Under the pieces are notes generated by a model. It worked only from the letters and a program-made list of their open reading frames with translations, had not been told where the DNA came from and did no database searches. Below are positions 37,240 to 45,220 of a stretch of 64,000 nt of DNA, in pieces; the first letter of the stretch is position 1, and every line of letters starts with the position of its first letter. This stretch comes from Pseudotabrizicola alkalilacus. GTDB lineage: Bacteria > Pseudomonadota > Alphaproteobacteria > Rhodobacterales > Rhodobacteraceae. The position numbers and the translations under genes were made by a program. Location: positions 248,001-312,000 of the forward strand of contig NZ_QWEY01000003.1 in NCBI RefSeq assembly GCF_003443995.1, written 5' to 3'.

Positions 37240-38484
37240 TCAGCCATCCAGCCGGAAGGTCAACGCCTTGAGATAGCCCGATTCCGCCAGTTGCGGCAGC
37301 ATCGGGTGATCCGGCCCGGCAAAGCCGGTGTGGATCAGCTGCGCCCGCCGCCCGCCGCGCCCGATCCCGCGCCCCGACGCATTGCGGAACGACGACAGGT
37401 CAGCGGCATGTGAGCAGGAGCACAGCACCAGATAGCCGCCCGGCGCCACCAGCGGGGCCGCCAACCGCGCAACCCGTTCATAGGCGCGCAACCCCGCCTC
37501 CAGCGCCGGTTTGGCGGGGGCAAAGGCGGGCGGATCACAGATCACCAGATCAAACTGCGCGCCCTCGGTCCCTAAAGCCTCCAGCACGTCAAAGGCATCG
37601 CCCTGACGGGTGGCAAAGCGGCCCTCGACCCCCATCGCCGCCGCCCCTTGCGACGCCAGGGCAAGCGCAGGCGCAGAGCCATCGACCGCCAAAGCACTCT
37701 CGGCCCCGGCAGCAAGGCAGGCCAGCCCAAAACCGCCGACATGGCTGAACAGATCCAGCACCCGTGCGCCGCGTGCCAGACGCGCCGTAAACGCATGGTT
37801 CGGCCGCTGGTCATAGAACAGCCCGGTCTTCTGCCCGCCCAAAAGGTCGGCCATATAGAGCGCGCCATTCATCGGCACCGTCACCGGCCCATCGACCGCG
37901 CCGCGCACAACCGCAACCTCTTCGGTCAGCCCTTCGAGCACGCGCGAGCGGCCAGAGCCGTTCTTGACCACCGACGTCACCCCGGTCACCGCCACCAAAG
38001 CAGCAACCAGCATCTCCAGATGCGCCTCGGCCCAGGCCGCGTTCGGCTGCACCACGGCCACATCGCCGAACCGGTCGATCACCACGCCGGGCAACCCGTC
38101 GGCCTCGGCATGCACCAGCCGGTAGAACGGCGCGTCAAACAACCGCGTCCGCATCGCTTCGGCCCGCGCGATCCGCGCCTCGAACCACGCCTGATCAATC
38201 ACCGCCTCGGGATCACGATCCAGCATCCGGCAGATGATCTTTGATTTCGGGTTGACTGTCACCAGCCCCAGCGCCCGGCGCTCGCCATCCTCCAGCACCG
38301 CCAGCGTGCCGGGGGTCAGCCCTTGGGTGCGCCGGTCGGTGACCAGCTCATCACTGTAGACCCAAGGGAAGCCATGGCGGATCGCCCGCGCCTCGGCCTT
38401 GGGTTTCAACCGCACCACCGGCATCGCACGGGGAGCATCATCGGAAGCGGAGTCGGGGGCGTCATGCGCAAAGGGAGGGGTCAT
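37240..38484 (-). CDS. rlmI: Class I SAM-dependent rRNA methyltransferase (RlmI/RlmK-like)
   Basis: 414 residues; probable 23S rRNA cytosine-C5 methyltransferase. A PUA-like N-terminus (VRLKPKAEARAIRHGFPWVYSD) precedes the methyltransferase domain. SAM motif I is VLDLFSHVGGFGLACLAAGA, the catalytic region reads DLVICDPPAFAP, and the C-terminal YLVLCSCSHAADLSSF matches the RlmI family, including its Cys. Start: ATG at 38484 has GGAGG 5 bp upstream but lies inside a perfect hairpin. ATG at 38424 would start right at the conserved domain but has no ribosome site. Confidence 0.85.
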   Translation of the reverse strand: MTPPFAHDAPDSASDDAPRAMPVVRLKPKAEARAIRHGFPWVYSDELVTDRRTQGLTPGTLAVLEDGERRALGLVTVNPKSKIICRMLDRDPEAVIDQAWFEARIARAEAMRTRLFDAPFYRLVHAEADGLPGVVIDRFGDVAVVQPNAAWAEAHLEMLVAALVAVTGVTSVVKNGSGRSRVLEGLTEEVAVVRGAVDGPVTVPMNGALYMADLLGGQKTGLFYDQRPNHAFTARLARGARVLDLFSHVGGFGLACLAAGAESALAVDGSAPALALASQGAAAMGVEGRFATRQGDAFDVLEALGTEGAQFDLVICDPPAFAPAKPALEAGLRAYERVARLAAPLVAPGGYLVLCSCSHAADLSSFRNASGRGIGRGGRRAQLIHTGFAGPDHPMLPQLAESGYLKALTFRLDG

Positions 38485-38498
38485 CATCCCCTCCCTTT
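38470..38498 (-). promoter_or_regulatory. Hairpin with the rlmI start codons in its loop
   Basis: AAAGGGAGGGG (38498-38488 on the minus strand) pairs perfectly over 11 bp with CCCCTCCCTTT (38480-38470); the 7-nt loop is ATGATGA. The stem hides the ribosome site of rlmI by pairing it with codons 3-6. It may instead serve as the terminator of the upstream lipoprotein gene, but only TTT follows. Confidence 0.6.
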
Positions 38499-38528
38499 AC
38501 GCTAACTTGATGCTTTGGGAAATGCCCC

Positions 38529-39209
38529 TCAGCGCAGGGTCACATCACTCGGCTGCGACAGCGCCTGGCTGATCAGCATCGGGTCGGTGACCCGCGCCGA
38601 CAGCTCTGACCGGATCGCACTGGCCAGCCGCTCGACAACCACCACCCGCTGGGTGCGGCCCATCTGTTCCTCGGCCACCGCCTGCGCGCCCCCGGCTGCC
38701 TTGGCATCCGCCGCCACCAGGCGCGGCCCGTCCAGCACCACCCCGGTTTCAGCGTCCCGCACCGTCAGCGTGAAGCGCATCGAATGGGTGCCGCCCACCG
38801 TGTAGCGGGTCTTTTCCGTCACCGAATGGAACCGCGTCACCTCGATATCCACCACGACCTTGCGGCCCGTGGTCATGGTAAAGGTGCCCCGGTCCATCGC
38901 CTCCTTGAAGATCGACATCACTTGCGCATGGCGGTTGCCCATCGGCTCGCCACGCCAGACGATATCGGCCACCGGATAGAACATGTTGGCTTCCGAGACC
39001 TTCAGCTTGCTGGGCACCGAGATGCGGATGTCTTGCACATCATATTGCGCCGCCAGCACCTGCCGCACCTCACCCGCCCCCGGATCGGCCCGGCCTTGGG
39101 TCGCCAGCGTCATCTGCACCCGGTCCGACCGCATCACATCCGGCCCGCCGCCCGCACAGGCAGACAGACCCATCACCACGGCCAACATCGGAAAAACAAG
39201 CGTCTTCAT
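38529..39209 (-). CDS. Putative lipoprotein, DUF6778-like
   Basis: 226 residues. MKTLVFPMLAVVMGLSAC has a lipobox LSAC (Cys18). The mature part is alpha/beta (LKVSEANMFYPVADIVWRGEP, VDIEVTRFHSVTEKTRYTVGG, MRFTLTVRDAETGVVLDGPR) with a helical end. It resembles DUF6778, a family of Rhodobacteraceae lipoproteins of unknown role; the family name is my best recollection. GGAGGATGTGGTG precedes the ATG. It is divergent from the Nudix gene across 147 bp. Confidence 0.65.
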   Translation of the reverse strand: MKTLVFPMLAVVMGLSACAGGGPDVMRSDRVQMTLATQGRADPGAGEVRQVLAAQYDVQDIRISVPSKLKVSEANMFYPVADIVWRGEPMGNRHAQVMSIFKEAMDRGTFTMTTGRKVVVDIEVTRFHSVTEKTRYTVGGTHSMRFTLTVRDAETGVVLDGPRLVAADAKAAGGAQAVAEEQMGRTQRVVVVERLASAIRSELSARVTDPMLISQALSQPSDVTLR

Positions 39210-39356
39210 CACCACATCCTCCGGGGGAGGTCTTTCCCCTTGCCCTGACAGGATTACCGGCCAAACATGGCACGATTGCGCGCGAAATTGTGCAAAAGCG
39301 GGGTATTGTGGTGGCGTCCCATTGCACAGACTGCAAACGACACCGTACAAAACGCC

Positions 39357-39809
39357 ATGACCTTCGCGCTCCCCATTCCCTCCATCCGCTTCAAGGCTCT
39401 GGGCCTGCACTGGCGCGGCAATCGACTGCTCGCCGCCGAAGTTCCGGATGCCTCCGGCCGCGTAAAGGGGGTGCGACCCCTCGGCGGAACCGTCGAATTC
39501 GGCGAAACCGCCCGTGCTGCGCTGATCCGCGAATTTCAGGAGGAACTTGACATCACGGTCGAACCTGTCGGTTCGCCGGTCTTCATCGAGAATATCTTCA
39601 CCCATGAAGGAACACCCGGCCATGAGATTCTGGCTCTGTTCACCGTGCTTTTCCCAACCGGGGCCTTTGCAGAGGCAGATCGCATTCTCTTTCACGAAGA
39701 TGACGGAACCACAGGCTTTGCTGAATGGTTTCCCCTCGACACGCTGGATTGGCCCGATGGACCACGGCTCTACCCCGCAGGGCTGAAAGCATATTTGACC
39801 CGCGACTGA
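39357..39809 (+). CDS. Nudix hydrolase
   Basis: 150 residues; hydrolyses nucleoside diphosphates linked to another group. The Nudix box runs GGTVEFGETARAALIREF followed by QEEL; it fits GX5EX7REUXEE with Asp replacing the last Gly. The rest resembles ADP-ribose/MutT-like members (FIENIFTHEGTPGHEILALF). ATG at 39357 is chosen as the start of homology. Substrate unknown. It lies 88 bp before edd on the same strand but is separated from it by a promoter. Confidence 0.85.
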   Translation: MTFALPIPSIRFKALGLHWRGNRLLAAEVPDASGRVKGVRPLGGTVEFGETARAALIREFQEELDITVEPVGSPVFIENIFTHEGTPGHEILALFTVLFPTGAFAEADRILFHEDDGTTGFAEWFPLDTLDWPDGPRLYPAGLKAYLTRD

Positions 39810-39833
39810 CCCCCAAACACCCATTCGCAAGGG

Positions 39834-39862
39834 TTGTTAGCGCTAACAAACCCTGCTACACT
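39834..39862 (+). promoter_or_regulatory. edd promoter overlapped by a LacI-type operator
   Basis: TTGTTAGCGCTAACAA (39834-39849) is a perfect 16-bp palindrome with the central GCGC typical of LacI/GalR-family operators. Its first six bases double as a -35 box, followed after 17 bp by TACACT (39857-39862) as a -10. A repressor bound here would block RNA polymerase. GGG and CCC flank the palindrome. No LacI gene lies in the window. Confidence 0.75.
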
Positions 39863-39897
39863 CCCCTCATCGCAAGCCACAACCCCAAAGGCCCGCT

Positions 39898-41703
39898 ATG
39901 ACCCTGCACCCCACCATCGCCCGCGTCACTGATCGCATCGTCGAGCGCAGCCATGGCCGCCGGGGCGACTACCTGCGCCAGATGGCCGCTGCTGTGGCGG
40001 CTGGCCCGGCGCGCAGCCACCTGACCTGCGGCAATCAGGCCCATGCCTATGCCGCGATGGAGCAGGACAAAGACACCCTTGCCACTACCCGCGCACCGAA
40101 TATCGGCATCGTCACCGCCTATAATGACATGCTCTCGGCGCATCAGCCGTTCGAGCGTTACCCCGACCTGATCCGCACCGCCGCCCGCGCCGCCGGGGCC
40201 ACCGCGCAAGTGGCGGGCGGCGTGCCCGCGATGTGCGATGGCGTGACCCAAGGCCAGCCGGGGATGGAGCTGTCGCTGTTCTCCCGCGACGTGATCGCGC
40301 TGGCCGCCGGCGTGGCGCTCAGCCACAACACCTTCGACTCCGCCCTCTACCTCGGCGTCTGTGACAAGATCGTGCCGGGTCTGATCATCGCCGCCGCCAG
40401 CTTCGGCCATATCCCGGCGGTGTTCGTCCCCGCCGGGCCGATGACCTCCGGCATCCCCAACGATCAGAAATCCGCTGTCCGCAACGCCTGGGCCGAAGGC
40501 AAAGCCACGCGCGAAGAGCTGATGGCGGCGGAAATGGCCAGCTATCACGGCGCGGGCACCTGCACCTTTTACGGCACCGCCAACACCAACCAGATGCTGA
40601 TGGAATTCATGGGCCTGCACCTGCCCGGCTCCAGCTTCGTCAACCCCGGCACGCCCCTGCGGGAGGCGCTGACCACGGCGGCGGTGGAACGCGCGGCCCA
40701 GATCACCGCGCTTGGCAATGACTTCCGCCCGGCGGGCGAGATTCTGGATGAACGCGCCTATGTCAACGGCCTCGTCGGGTTGATGGCGACCGGCGGCTCG
40801 ACAAATCTCGTGCTGCACCTGCCCGCGATGGCCCGCGCGTCGGGCGTGATCCTCGATCTGCAGGATTTCGCCGATCTGTCCGATGTGGTGCCGCTGATGG
40901 CCAAGGTCTACCCCAATGGTCTGGCCGATGTGAACCATTTCCACGCCGCCGGGGGGCTGCAATTCCTGATCAACCAGCTGCTGGATGCGGGCCTGTTGCA
41001 CCCCGATGCCAAGACCATCGCCGGAGACGGGCTGGAGGCCTACCGGCAGGAACCCACGCTCAAGGATGGCAAGCTCGGCTGGCAGGATGGCCCGCGCGAG
41101 ACCCTCAACGATAAAATCGTGCGCCCCGCCGCTGACCCCTTCGCCACCAGCGGCGGGCTGAAACAACTCTCCGGCAATCTGGGGCGCGGCGTGATCAAGG
41201 TCTCTGCCGTCGCGCCGGAACGTCACATCGTGCAAGCCCCGGCCCGGATCTTCCACACGCAAGATGCGGTCAAAGCCGCCTTCAAGGCTGGGGAGTTCAC
41301 CTCTGACACCATCGTTGTCGTGCGCTTTCAGGGCCCCAGCGCCAATGGCATGCCCGAACTGCACTCGCTGACCCCCACGCTGATGGTGTTGCAGGATCGC
41401 GGGCTCAAGGTCGCTCTCGTCACCGATGGCCGCATGTCAGGCGCGTCCGGCAAAGTCCCCGCCGCCATCCACGTCTCGCCCGAGGCGGCCAAGGGCGGCC
41501 CGCTCGCCCGTCTGCGCGACGGCGACGTGATCCGGCTTGATGCGGTCGCGGGCACCCTTTCGGTCCTCGCCGACGACTTCGACGCGCGTCCCGCCATCAC
41601 CGCTGACCTCACGGCCAACAGCCATGGCATCGGGCGCGAACTGTTCAACGTCTTCCGCCAGACCGTCGGCACCTCTGATACCGGCGCGGGCGTGGTGATC
41701 TGA
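39898..41703 (+). CDS. edd: Phosphogluconate dehydratase
   Basis: 601 residues; dehydrates 6-phosphogluconate to KDPG, the first committed step of the Entner-Doudoroff path. It belongs to the ILVD/EDD Fe-S family: [72 protein letters not shown] and [16 protein letters not shown] all match. Cluster cysteines are in the MCDG, VCDK and GTCT motifs. The product feeds eda, 102 bp downstream, so the two form an operon controlled by the operator at 39834. Confidence 0.97.
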   Translation: MTLHPTIARVTDRIVERSHGRRGDYLRQMAAAVAAGPARSHLTCGNQAHAYAAMEQDKDTLATTRAPNIGIVTAYNDMLSAHQPFERYPDLIRTAARAAGATAQVAGGVPAMCDGVTQGQPGMELSLFSRDVIALAAGVALSHNTFDSALYLGVCDKIVPGLIIAAASFGHIPAVFVPAGPMTSGIPNDQKSAVRNAWAEGKATREELMAAEMASYHGAGTCTFYGTANTNQMLMEFMGLHLPGSSFVNPGTPLREALTTAAVERAAQITALGNDFRPAGEILDERAYVNGLVGLMATGGSTNLVLHLPAMARASGVILDLQDFADLSDVVPLMAKVYPNGLADVNHFHAAGGLQFLINQLLDAGLLHPDAKTIAGDGLEAYRQEPTLKDGKLGWQDGPRETLNDKIVRPAADPFATSGGLKQLSGNLGRGVIKVSAVAPERHIVQAPARIFHTQDAVKAAFKAGEFTSDTIVVVRFQGPSANGMPELHSLTPTLMVLQDRGLKVALVTDGRMSGASGKVPAAIHVSPEAAKGGPLARLRDGDVIRLDAVAGTLSVLADDFDARPAITADLTANSHGIGRELFNVFRQTVGTSDTGAGVVI

Positions 41704-41731
41704 CCCACGATCCGGTGCAAACCCCTTGCCG

Positions 41732-41754
41732 CATTTTCTGTCTTCAAATATCCC
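41732..41754 (+). repeat. 3-prime tail element between edd and eda
   Basis: The sequence CATTTTCTGTCTTCAAA followed by TATCCC begins 29 bp after the edd stop and is followed by CCGCCGGAGG. It matches the copy after birA (3139-3161, minus strand) in 21 of 23 positions. It sits inside an operon, so it cannot be a complete terminator. Confidence 0.7.
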
Positions 41755-41805
41755 CGCCGGAGGCTCCCGCACGTTCCGCCTCCCCGCCGCCAAAGGACGC
41801 ACACC

Positions 41806-42447
41806 ATGACCCCCTCCGAACAATCCGCCCGCGCGCTCGAGGTCTGCCGCCTCGCCCCCGTTGTCCCCGTTCTGGTGATCGACGATCTGGCCCATGCCAA
41901 GCCCCTTGCGCAGGCCCTCGTCGCCGGTGGCCTGCCCGCGCTTGAGGTCACCCTGCGCACCGCTTGCGCGCTCGATGCCATCCGCGCCATGGCCGAGGTT
42001 CCGGGCGGTGTGGTGGGGGCCGGCACGCTGCTGACCCGAGCCGATGTCAAGGCCGCCAAGGCCGCCGGGGCCACCTTCGGCGTCTCGCCCGGTGCCACCG
42101 ACGCCCTGCTTGATGCCTGCGCCGAATATGAGCTGCCGCTGCTGCCCGGTGCCGTCACCGCGTCCGAGGTGATGCGCCTGCTGGAAAAGGGCTACACCGT
42201 GCAGAAATTCTTCCCCGCCGAACAATCCGGGGGGGCAGCTTTCCTGAAATCAATCGGCTCGCCAATCCCGCAGGTCAGCTTCTGCCCGACCGGCGGCATC
42301 AGCCTGAAGAACGCCCATGACTATCTGTCGCTGAAAAACATCCTCTGCGTCGGCGGCTCCTGGGTCGCGCCGAAAGAGGCAATGGCAACAGGCGACTGGG
42401 CCGCGATCACCAAACTCGCCGCCGAGGCCCGCGCCCTGCGCGCTTAA
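41806..42447 (+). CDS. eda: 2-dehydro-3-deoxy-6-phosphogluconate aldolase
   Basis: 213 residues; cleaves KDPG to pyruvate and glyceraldehyde-3-phosphate. Class I aldolase: the catalytic glutamate lies in LEVTLRT and the Schiff-base lysine in the VQKFFPAEQSGG segment. PVVPVLVIDD at the start and the phosphate site FCPTGGISLKNAHDYL are standard. Second gene of the edd-eda operon. A 3-prime tail element and a terminator follow. Confidence 0.96.
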   Translation: MTPSEQSARALEVCRLAPVVPVLVIDDLAHAKPLAQALVAGGLPALEVTLRTACALDAIRAMAEVPGGVVGAGTLLTRADVKAAKAAGATFGVSPGATDALLDACAEYELPLLPGAVTASEVMRLLEKGYTVQKFFPAEQSGGAAFLKSIGSPIPQVSFCPTGGISLKNAHDYLSLKNILCVGGSWVAPKEAMATGDWAAITKLAAEARALRA

Positions 42448-42460
42448 GGCGTCCCGCCAT

Positions 42461-42483
42461 TCATCTTGGCAAAAAATACTCCC
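42461..42483 (+). repeat. 3-prime tail element after eda
   Basis: TCATCTTGGCAAAAAATACT followed by CCC begins 13 bp after the eda stop, then CGCGCGG. The same pattern occurs on the minus strand at 53277-53298 downstream of the IscA-type gene. Member of the dispersed family described in the findings. Confidence 0.7.
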
Positions 42484-42511
42484 GCGCGGCGCCTCCGGCA
42501 CCCGCACAGCA

Positions 42512-42543
42512 AACCGCCGGGGCCATTCCCTGCCCCGGCGGTT
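42512..42543. terminator. Convergent terminator between eda and the DUF2383 gene
   Basis: AACCGCCGGGG (42512-42522) pairs with CCCCGGCGGTT (42533-42543), an 11-bp perfect stem with a 10-nt loop. T-runs are short on both sides (TT and TTT), so it may be inefficient or Rho-assisted. Confidence 0.6.
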
Positions 42544-42565
42544 CCGTCATCTCTCCTGACAACAG

Positions 42566-43051
42566 TCAGTCCAGATGCCGCGTGTCCTGCAGCAGCACCA
42601 CCAGCTCGTCGCGCATGTCACGCAGCAGGGTCACATCGGCGGGCGGCATGCCGGCAGAGCCGATGGCATCGTCAAACGCCTCCAGCACATAATTTTCGCC
42701 GTTGCGGATGCTGTCCATCACATCGGCGTCGATGTCATCGAACAGCGCCCGCAGCGACACCACCGCCTTGTTCACAGTGCCCATGAAGCTGCCATCCGCA
42801 TCCGGCTCCACGCCATGGCGGATCAGCATCGCAGTCAGCGCGGCATTGTGGCGGTCGTGGATCGCGCGATAGCGCTCTGCGACCGGGCGGAACTCCGGTT
42901 CGGCCTTGTCCACCATCGTCACATAGCCCGCCAGCGCATCCGCCGTCCGGCGTTGCAGCGCCAGCAGCGCATCGGCGGCATCCGGGGCCGCTTCGGGTGA
43001 ATCGCTTGCCTCGGTATCAAGCATCATTGCGGCTGTGGTCGGGGTCAGCAT
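42566..43051 (-). CDS. DUF2383 (ferritin-like four-helix) protein
   Basis: 161 residues, almost entirely helical: LLALQRRTADALAGYVTMVD, RPVAERYRAIHDRHNAALTA, VSLRALFDDIDADVMDSIRN and VTLLRDMRDELVVLLQDTRH read as four long helices. DUF2383 proteins have a ferritin-like fold and are often stress-linked. The E..ExxH iron ligands of true ferritins are not clear here. ATG at 43051 follows AAAGGAGTTTCC. That ribosome site lies in the palindrome CCTTTCATGAAAGG (43059-43072), which could fold and hide it. Confidence 0.75.
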   Translation of the reverse strand: MLTPTTAAMMLDTEASDSPEAAPDAADALLALQRRTADALAGYVTMVDKAEPEFRPVAERYRAIHDRHNAALTAMLIRHGVEPDADGSFMGTVNKAVVSLRALFDDIDADVMDSIRNGENYVLEAFDDAIGSAGMPPADVTLLRDMRDELVVLLQDTRHLD

Positions 43052-43153
43052 GGAAACTCCTTTCATGAAAGGGTCCGGGGGGTAATCCGGCATTCAGGTG
43101 GCCGCCACAGGCGGCCTCTGCAGTATCAACGCAGCCCTGCCCCAATAGTTCCT

Positions 43154-45220
43154 CTATCCACCCGCGCTTTCGACCAGCACCAGCACCGCCTGACCCGCAG
43201 CGGTGATCTCACCCTGCATCACCTCCGGCGCAGTCTCGCCCTCGTCGGCACTGCACAGCCGCCGCAGCCACGCACCTTCGGGAAGCACGAACCCGGCATC
43301 ATCCCCGGCGTTCAGGATCACCAGCACATCTGCGCGCGCGGCCCGGCGCAGCAGCAGGCCAAGCGGCCCCTCCTGTTCCCAGTCGCCGTCCGCCATCTCG
43401 CGCCCGTCGGCATGCAGCCAGACCGCCTCATCCGCCACACCGTCGCCATCGCCTGCCCCGGCGGCAAAGCGCCGGTTGGCCAGACCCAGCTCCTGCCGCA
43501 ACGCGATCATCTGTGCCGTGGACCGGGTCAGCCCCGCATCGGCCCCCGGCCAGTCGATCCAGGCCAGCTCATTGTCCTGACAATAGGCGTTGTTGTTGCC
43601 GTGCTGGCTGTTGCCCATCTCGTCGCCCGCCAGGATCATCGGCACGCCCTGCGACATCATCAGCGAGGCCAGCAACGCCCGCGCCCGCCGTGCCCGGCCA
43701 TGCAGAATGCCCGCATCCTCGGTCGGCCCTTCGGCGCCCATGTTGTGCGACAGGTTGTTGTCATGGCCATCGGCATTGCCCTCGCCATTGGCCTCATTGT
43801 GCTTCTGGTCATAAGACAGACAGTCCCACAGCGTGAACCCGTCATGCGCCGCCAGAAAATTGACCGAGGTGGTCGCAGGACGGCGCGAATGATGGAACTG
43901 CACCGGCGAACCCAGCAGCCGCTGCGATACCGACCCGCGCACGCCGCCATCGCGCCGCCAGAAGCTGCGCAGATCATCGCGCGCCTTGTCGTTCCATTCG
44001 CGGAACGGCCACGGGAATCCGCCGACCTGATAGCCGCCCTCGCCGATATCCCAAGGCTCGGCGATCAGTTTGACATGGGCCAGCACCGGGTCTTGCCGGA
44101 TCGCCGCAAAGAACGAACCTTCGCGTTCGAACCCGGCACTTTCGCGGCCCAGGGTGGAGGCAAGGTCAAAGCGGAACCCGTCGACATGCATGACCTGCAC
44201 CCAATAGCGCAGGCTGTCGAGCACCATCCTGAGCACCATCGGATGCGCCACGTTCAGCGTATTGCCGCAGCCGGTGGTGTCAAAGCTGTGGCGCGGGTTT
44301 TCCGGCGACAACAGGTAATAAGACGCGTTGTCGATCCCCCGGAACGACAGGGTCGGCCCCATTTCGTTGCCTTCGGCGGTGTGGTTGTAAACCACATCCA
44401 GCAAAACCTCGATGCCCGCCTCATGAAACCGGCGGATCGCATCCTTGATTTCCGACAATTGCCCGGTCTTTAGATAGGGTGCATTGGGCGCAAAGAACGA
44501 CAGGGTGTTATAGCCCCAGTAATTCGACAGCCCCTGTTCCAGCAAATGCCGGTCCTGCACAAAGGATTGCACCGGCAACAGCTCTATTGCCGTGATCCCC
44601 AGTGCCTTCAGATGGTCGATCACCGGGGGTGACGCCAGACCGGCAAAGGTGCCGCGATCGGCCTGCACCACCCCGTCATGCCGCATGGTCAGACCTTTGA
44701 CATGTGCTTCATAGATCACCGTCTCTTCCCATGGCCGCAGCAAAGCGCGGTCTGCCGACCAGTCATAGGCCGGGTCCACCACGCGCGCTTTCGGCATGAA
44801 CGCGGCAGAATCGCGCACATCAAAGCTCAGATCATCGGTGCCGATCTCATAGCCGAACAGGCTGTCATCCCAGTCGAGCACCCCGGTCAGCTGTCGCGCA
44901 TAGGGGTCGAGCAGCAACTTGTTGGCGTTGAACCGATGCCCCTCTTCGGGGGCATAGGCCCCATGCACGCGGTAGCCGTAGGCCTGCCCCGGAGCCAGAC
45001 CGGGCAGATAGCCATACCAGATCCCGCCCTCCATCTCGGGCAGATCCAGCCGTGCCGTCTCGGTCACACCATCCTCGTCGAACAGGCACAGCTGCACCCG
45101 CTCGGCATGGTCGGAAAACAGCGCAAAATTCACGCCATCGCCGTCATACTCTGCCCCCAGAACCGAAGGCCGGGCCGAGGCGCGGTCAAATGCCAATCCC
45201 TTTGGGGCCACCTTCAGCAT
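43154..45220 (-). CDS. glgX: Glycogen debranching enzyme GlgX
   Basis: 688 residues; hydrolyses alpha-1,6 branches of phosphorylase-limit glycogen. An N-terminal CBM48 domain (SVLGAEYDGDGVNFALFSDHA) precedes the GH13 barrel. The barrel shows the nucleophile region DGFRFDLASTLGRE, the acid/base glutamate in KLIAEPWDIGEGGYQVGGFP, and the third carboxylate in NFLAAHDGFTLWD. ATG at 45220 overlaps the glgC stop by 1 nt (TGATG). Full length. Confidence 0.95.
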   Translation of the reverse strand: MLKVAPKGLAFDRASARPSVLGAEYDGDGVNFALFSDHAERVQLCLFDEDGVTETARLDLPEMEGGIWYGYLPGLAPGQAYGYRVHGAYAPEEGHRFNANKLLLDPYARQLTGVLDWDDSLFGYEIGTDDLSFDVRDSAAFMPKARVVDPAYDWSADRALLRPWEETVIYEAHVKGLTMRHDGVVQADRGTFAGLASPPVIDHLKALGITAIELLPVQSFVQDRHLLEQGLSNYWGYNTLSFFAPNAPYLKTGQLSEIKDAIRRFHEAGIEVLLDVVYNHTAEGNEMGPTLSFRGIDNASYYLLSPENPRHSFDTTGCGNTLNVAHPMVLRMVLDSLRYWVQVMHVDGFRFDLASTLGRESAGFEREGSFFAAIRQDPVLAHVKLIAEPWDIGEGGYQVGGFPWPFREWNDKARDDLRSFWRRDGGVRGSVSQRLLGSPVQFHHSRRPATTSVNFLAAHDGFTLWDCLSYDQKHNEANGEGNADGHDNNLSHNMGAEGPTEDAGILHGRARRARALLASLMMSQGVPMILAGDEMGNSQHGNNNAYCQDNELAWIDWPGADAGLTRSTAQMIALRQELGLANRRFAAGAGDGDGVADEAVWLHADGREMADGDWEQEGPLGLLLRRAARADVLVILNAGDDAGFVLPEGAWLRRLCSADEGETAPEVMQGEITAAGQAVLVLVESAGG

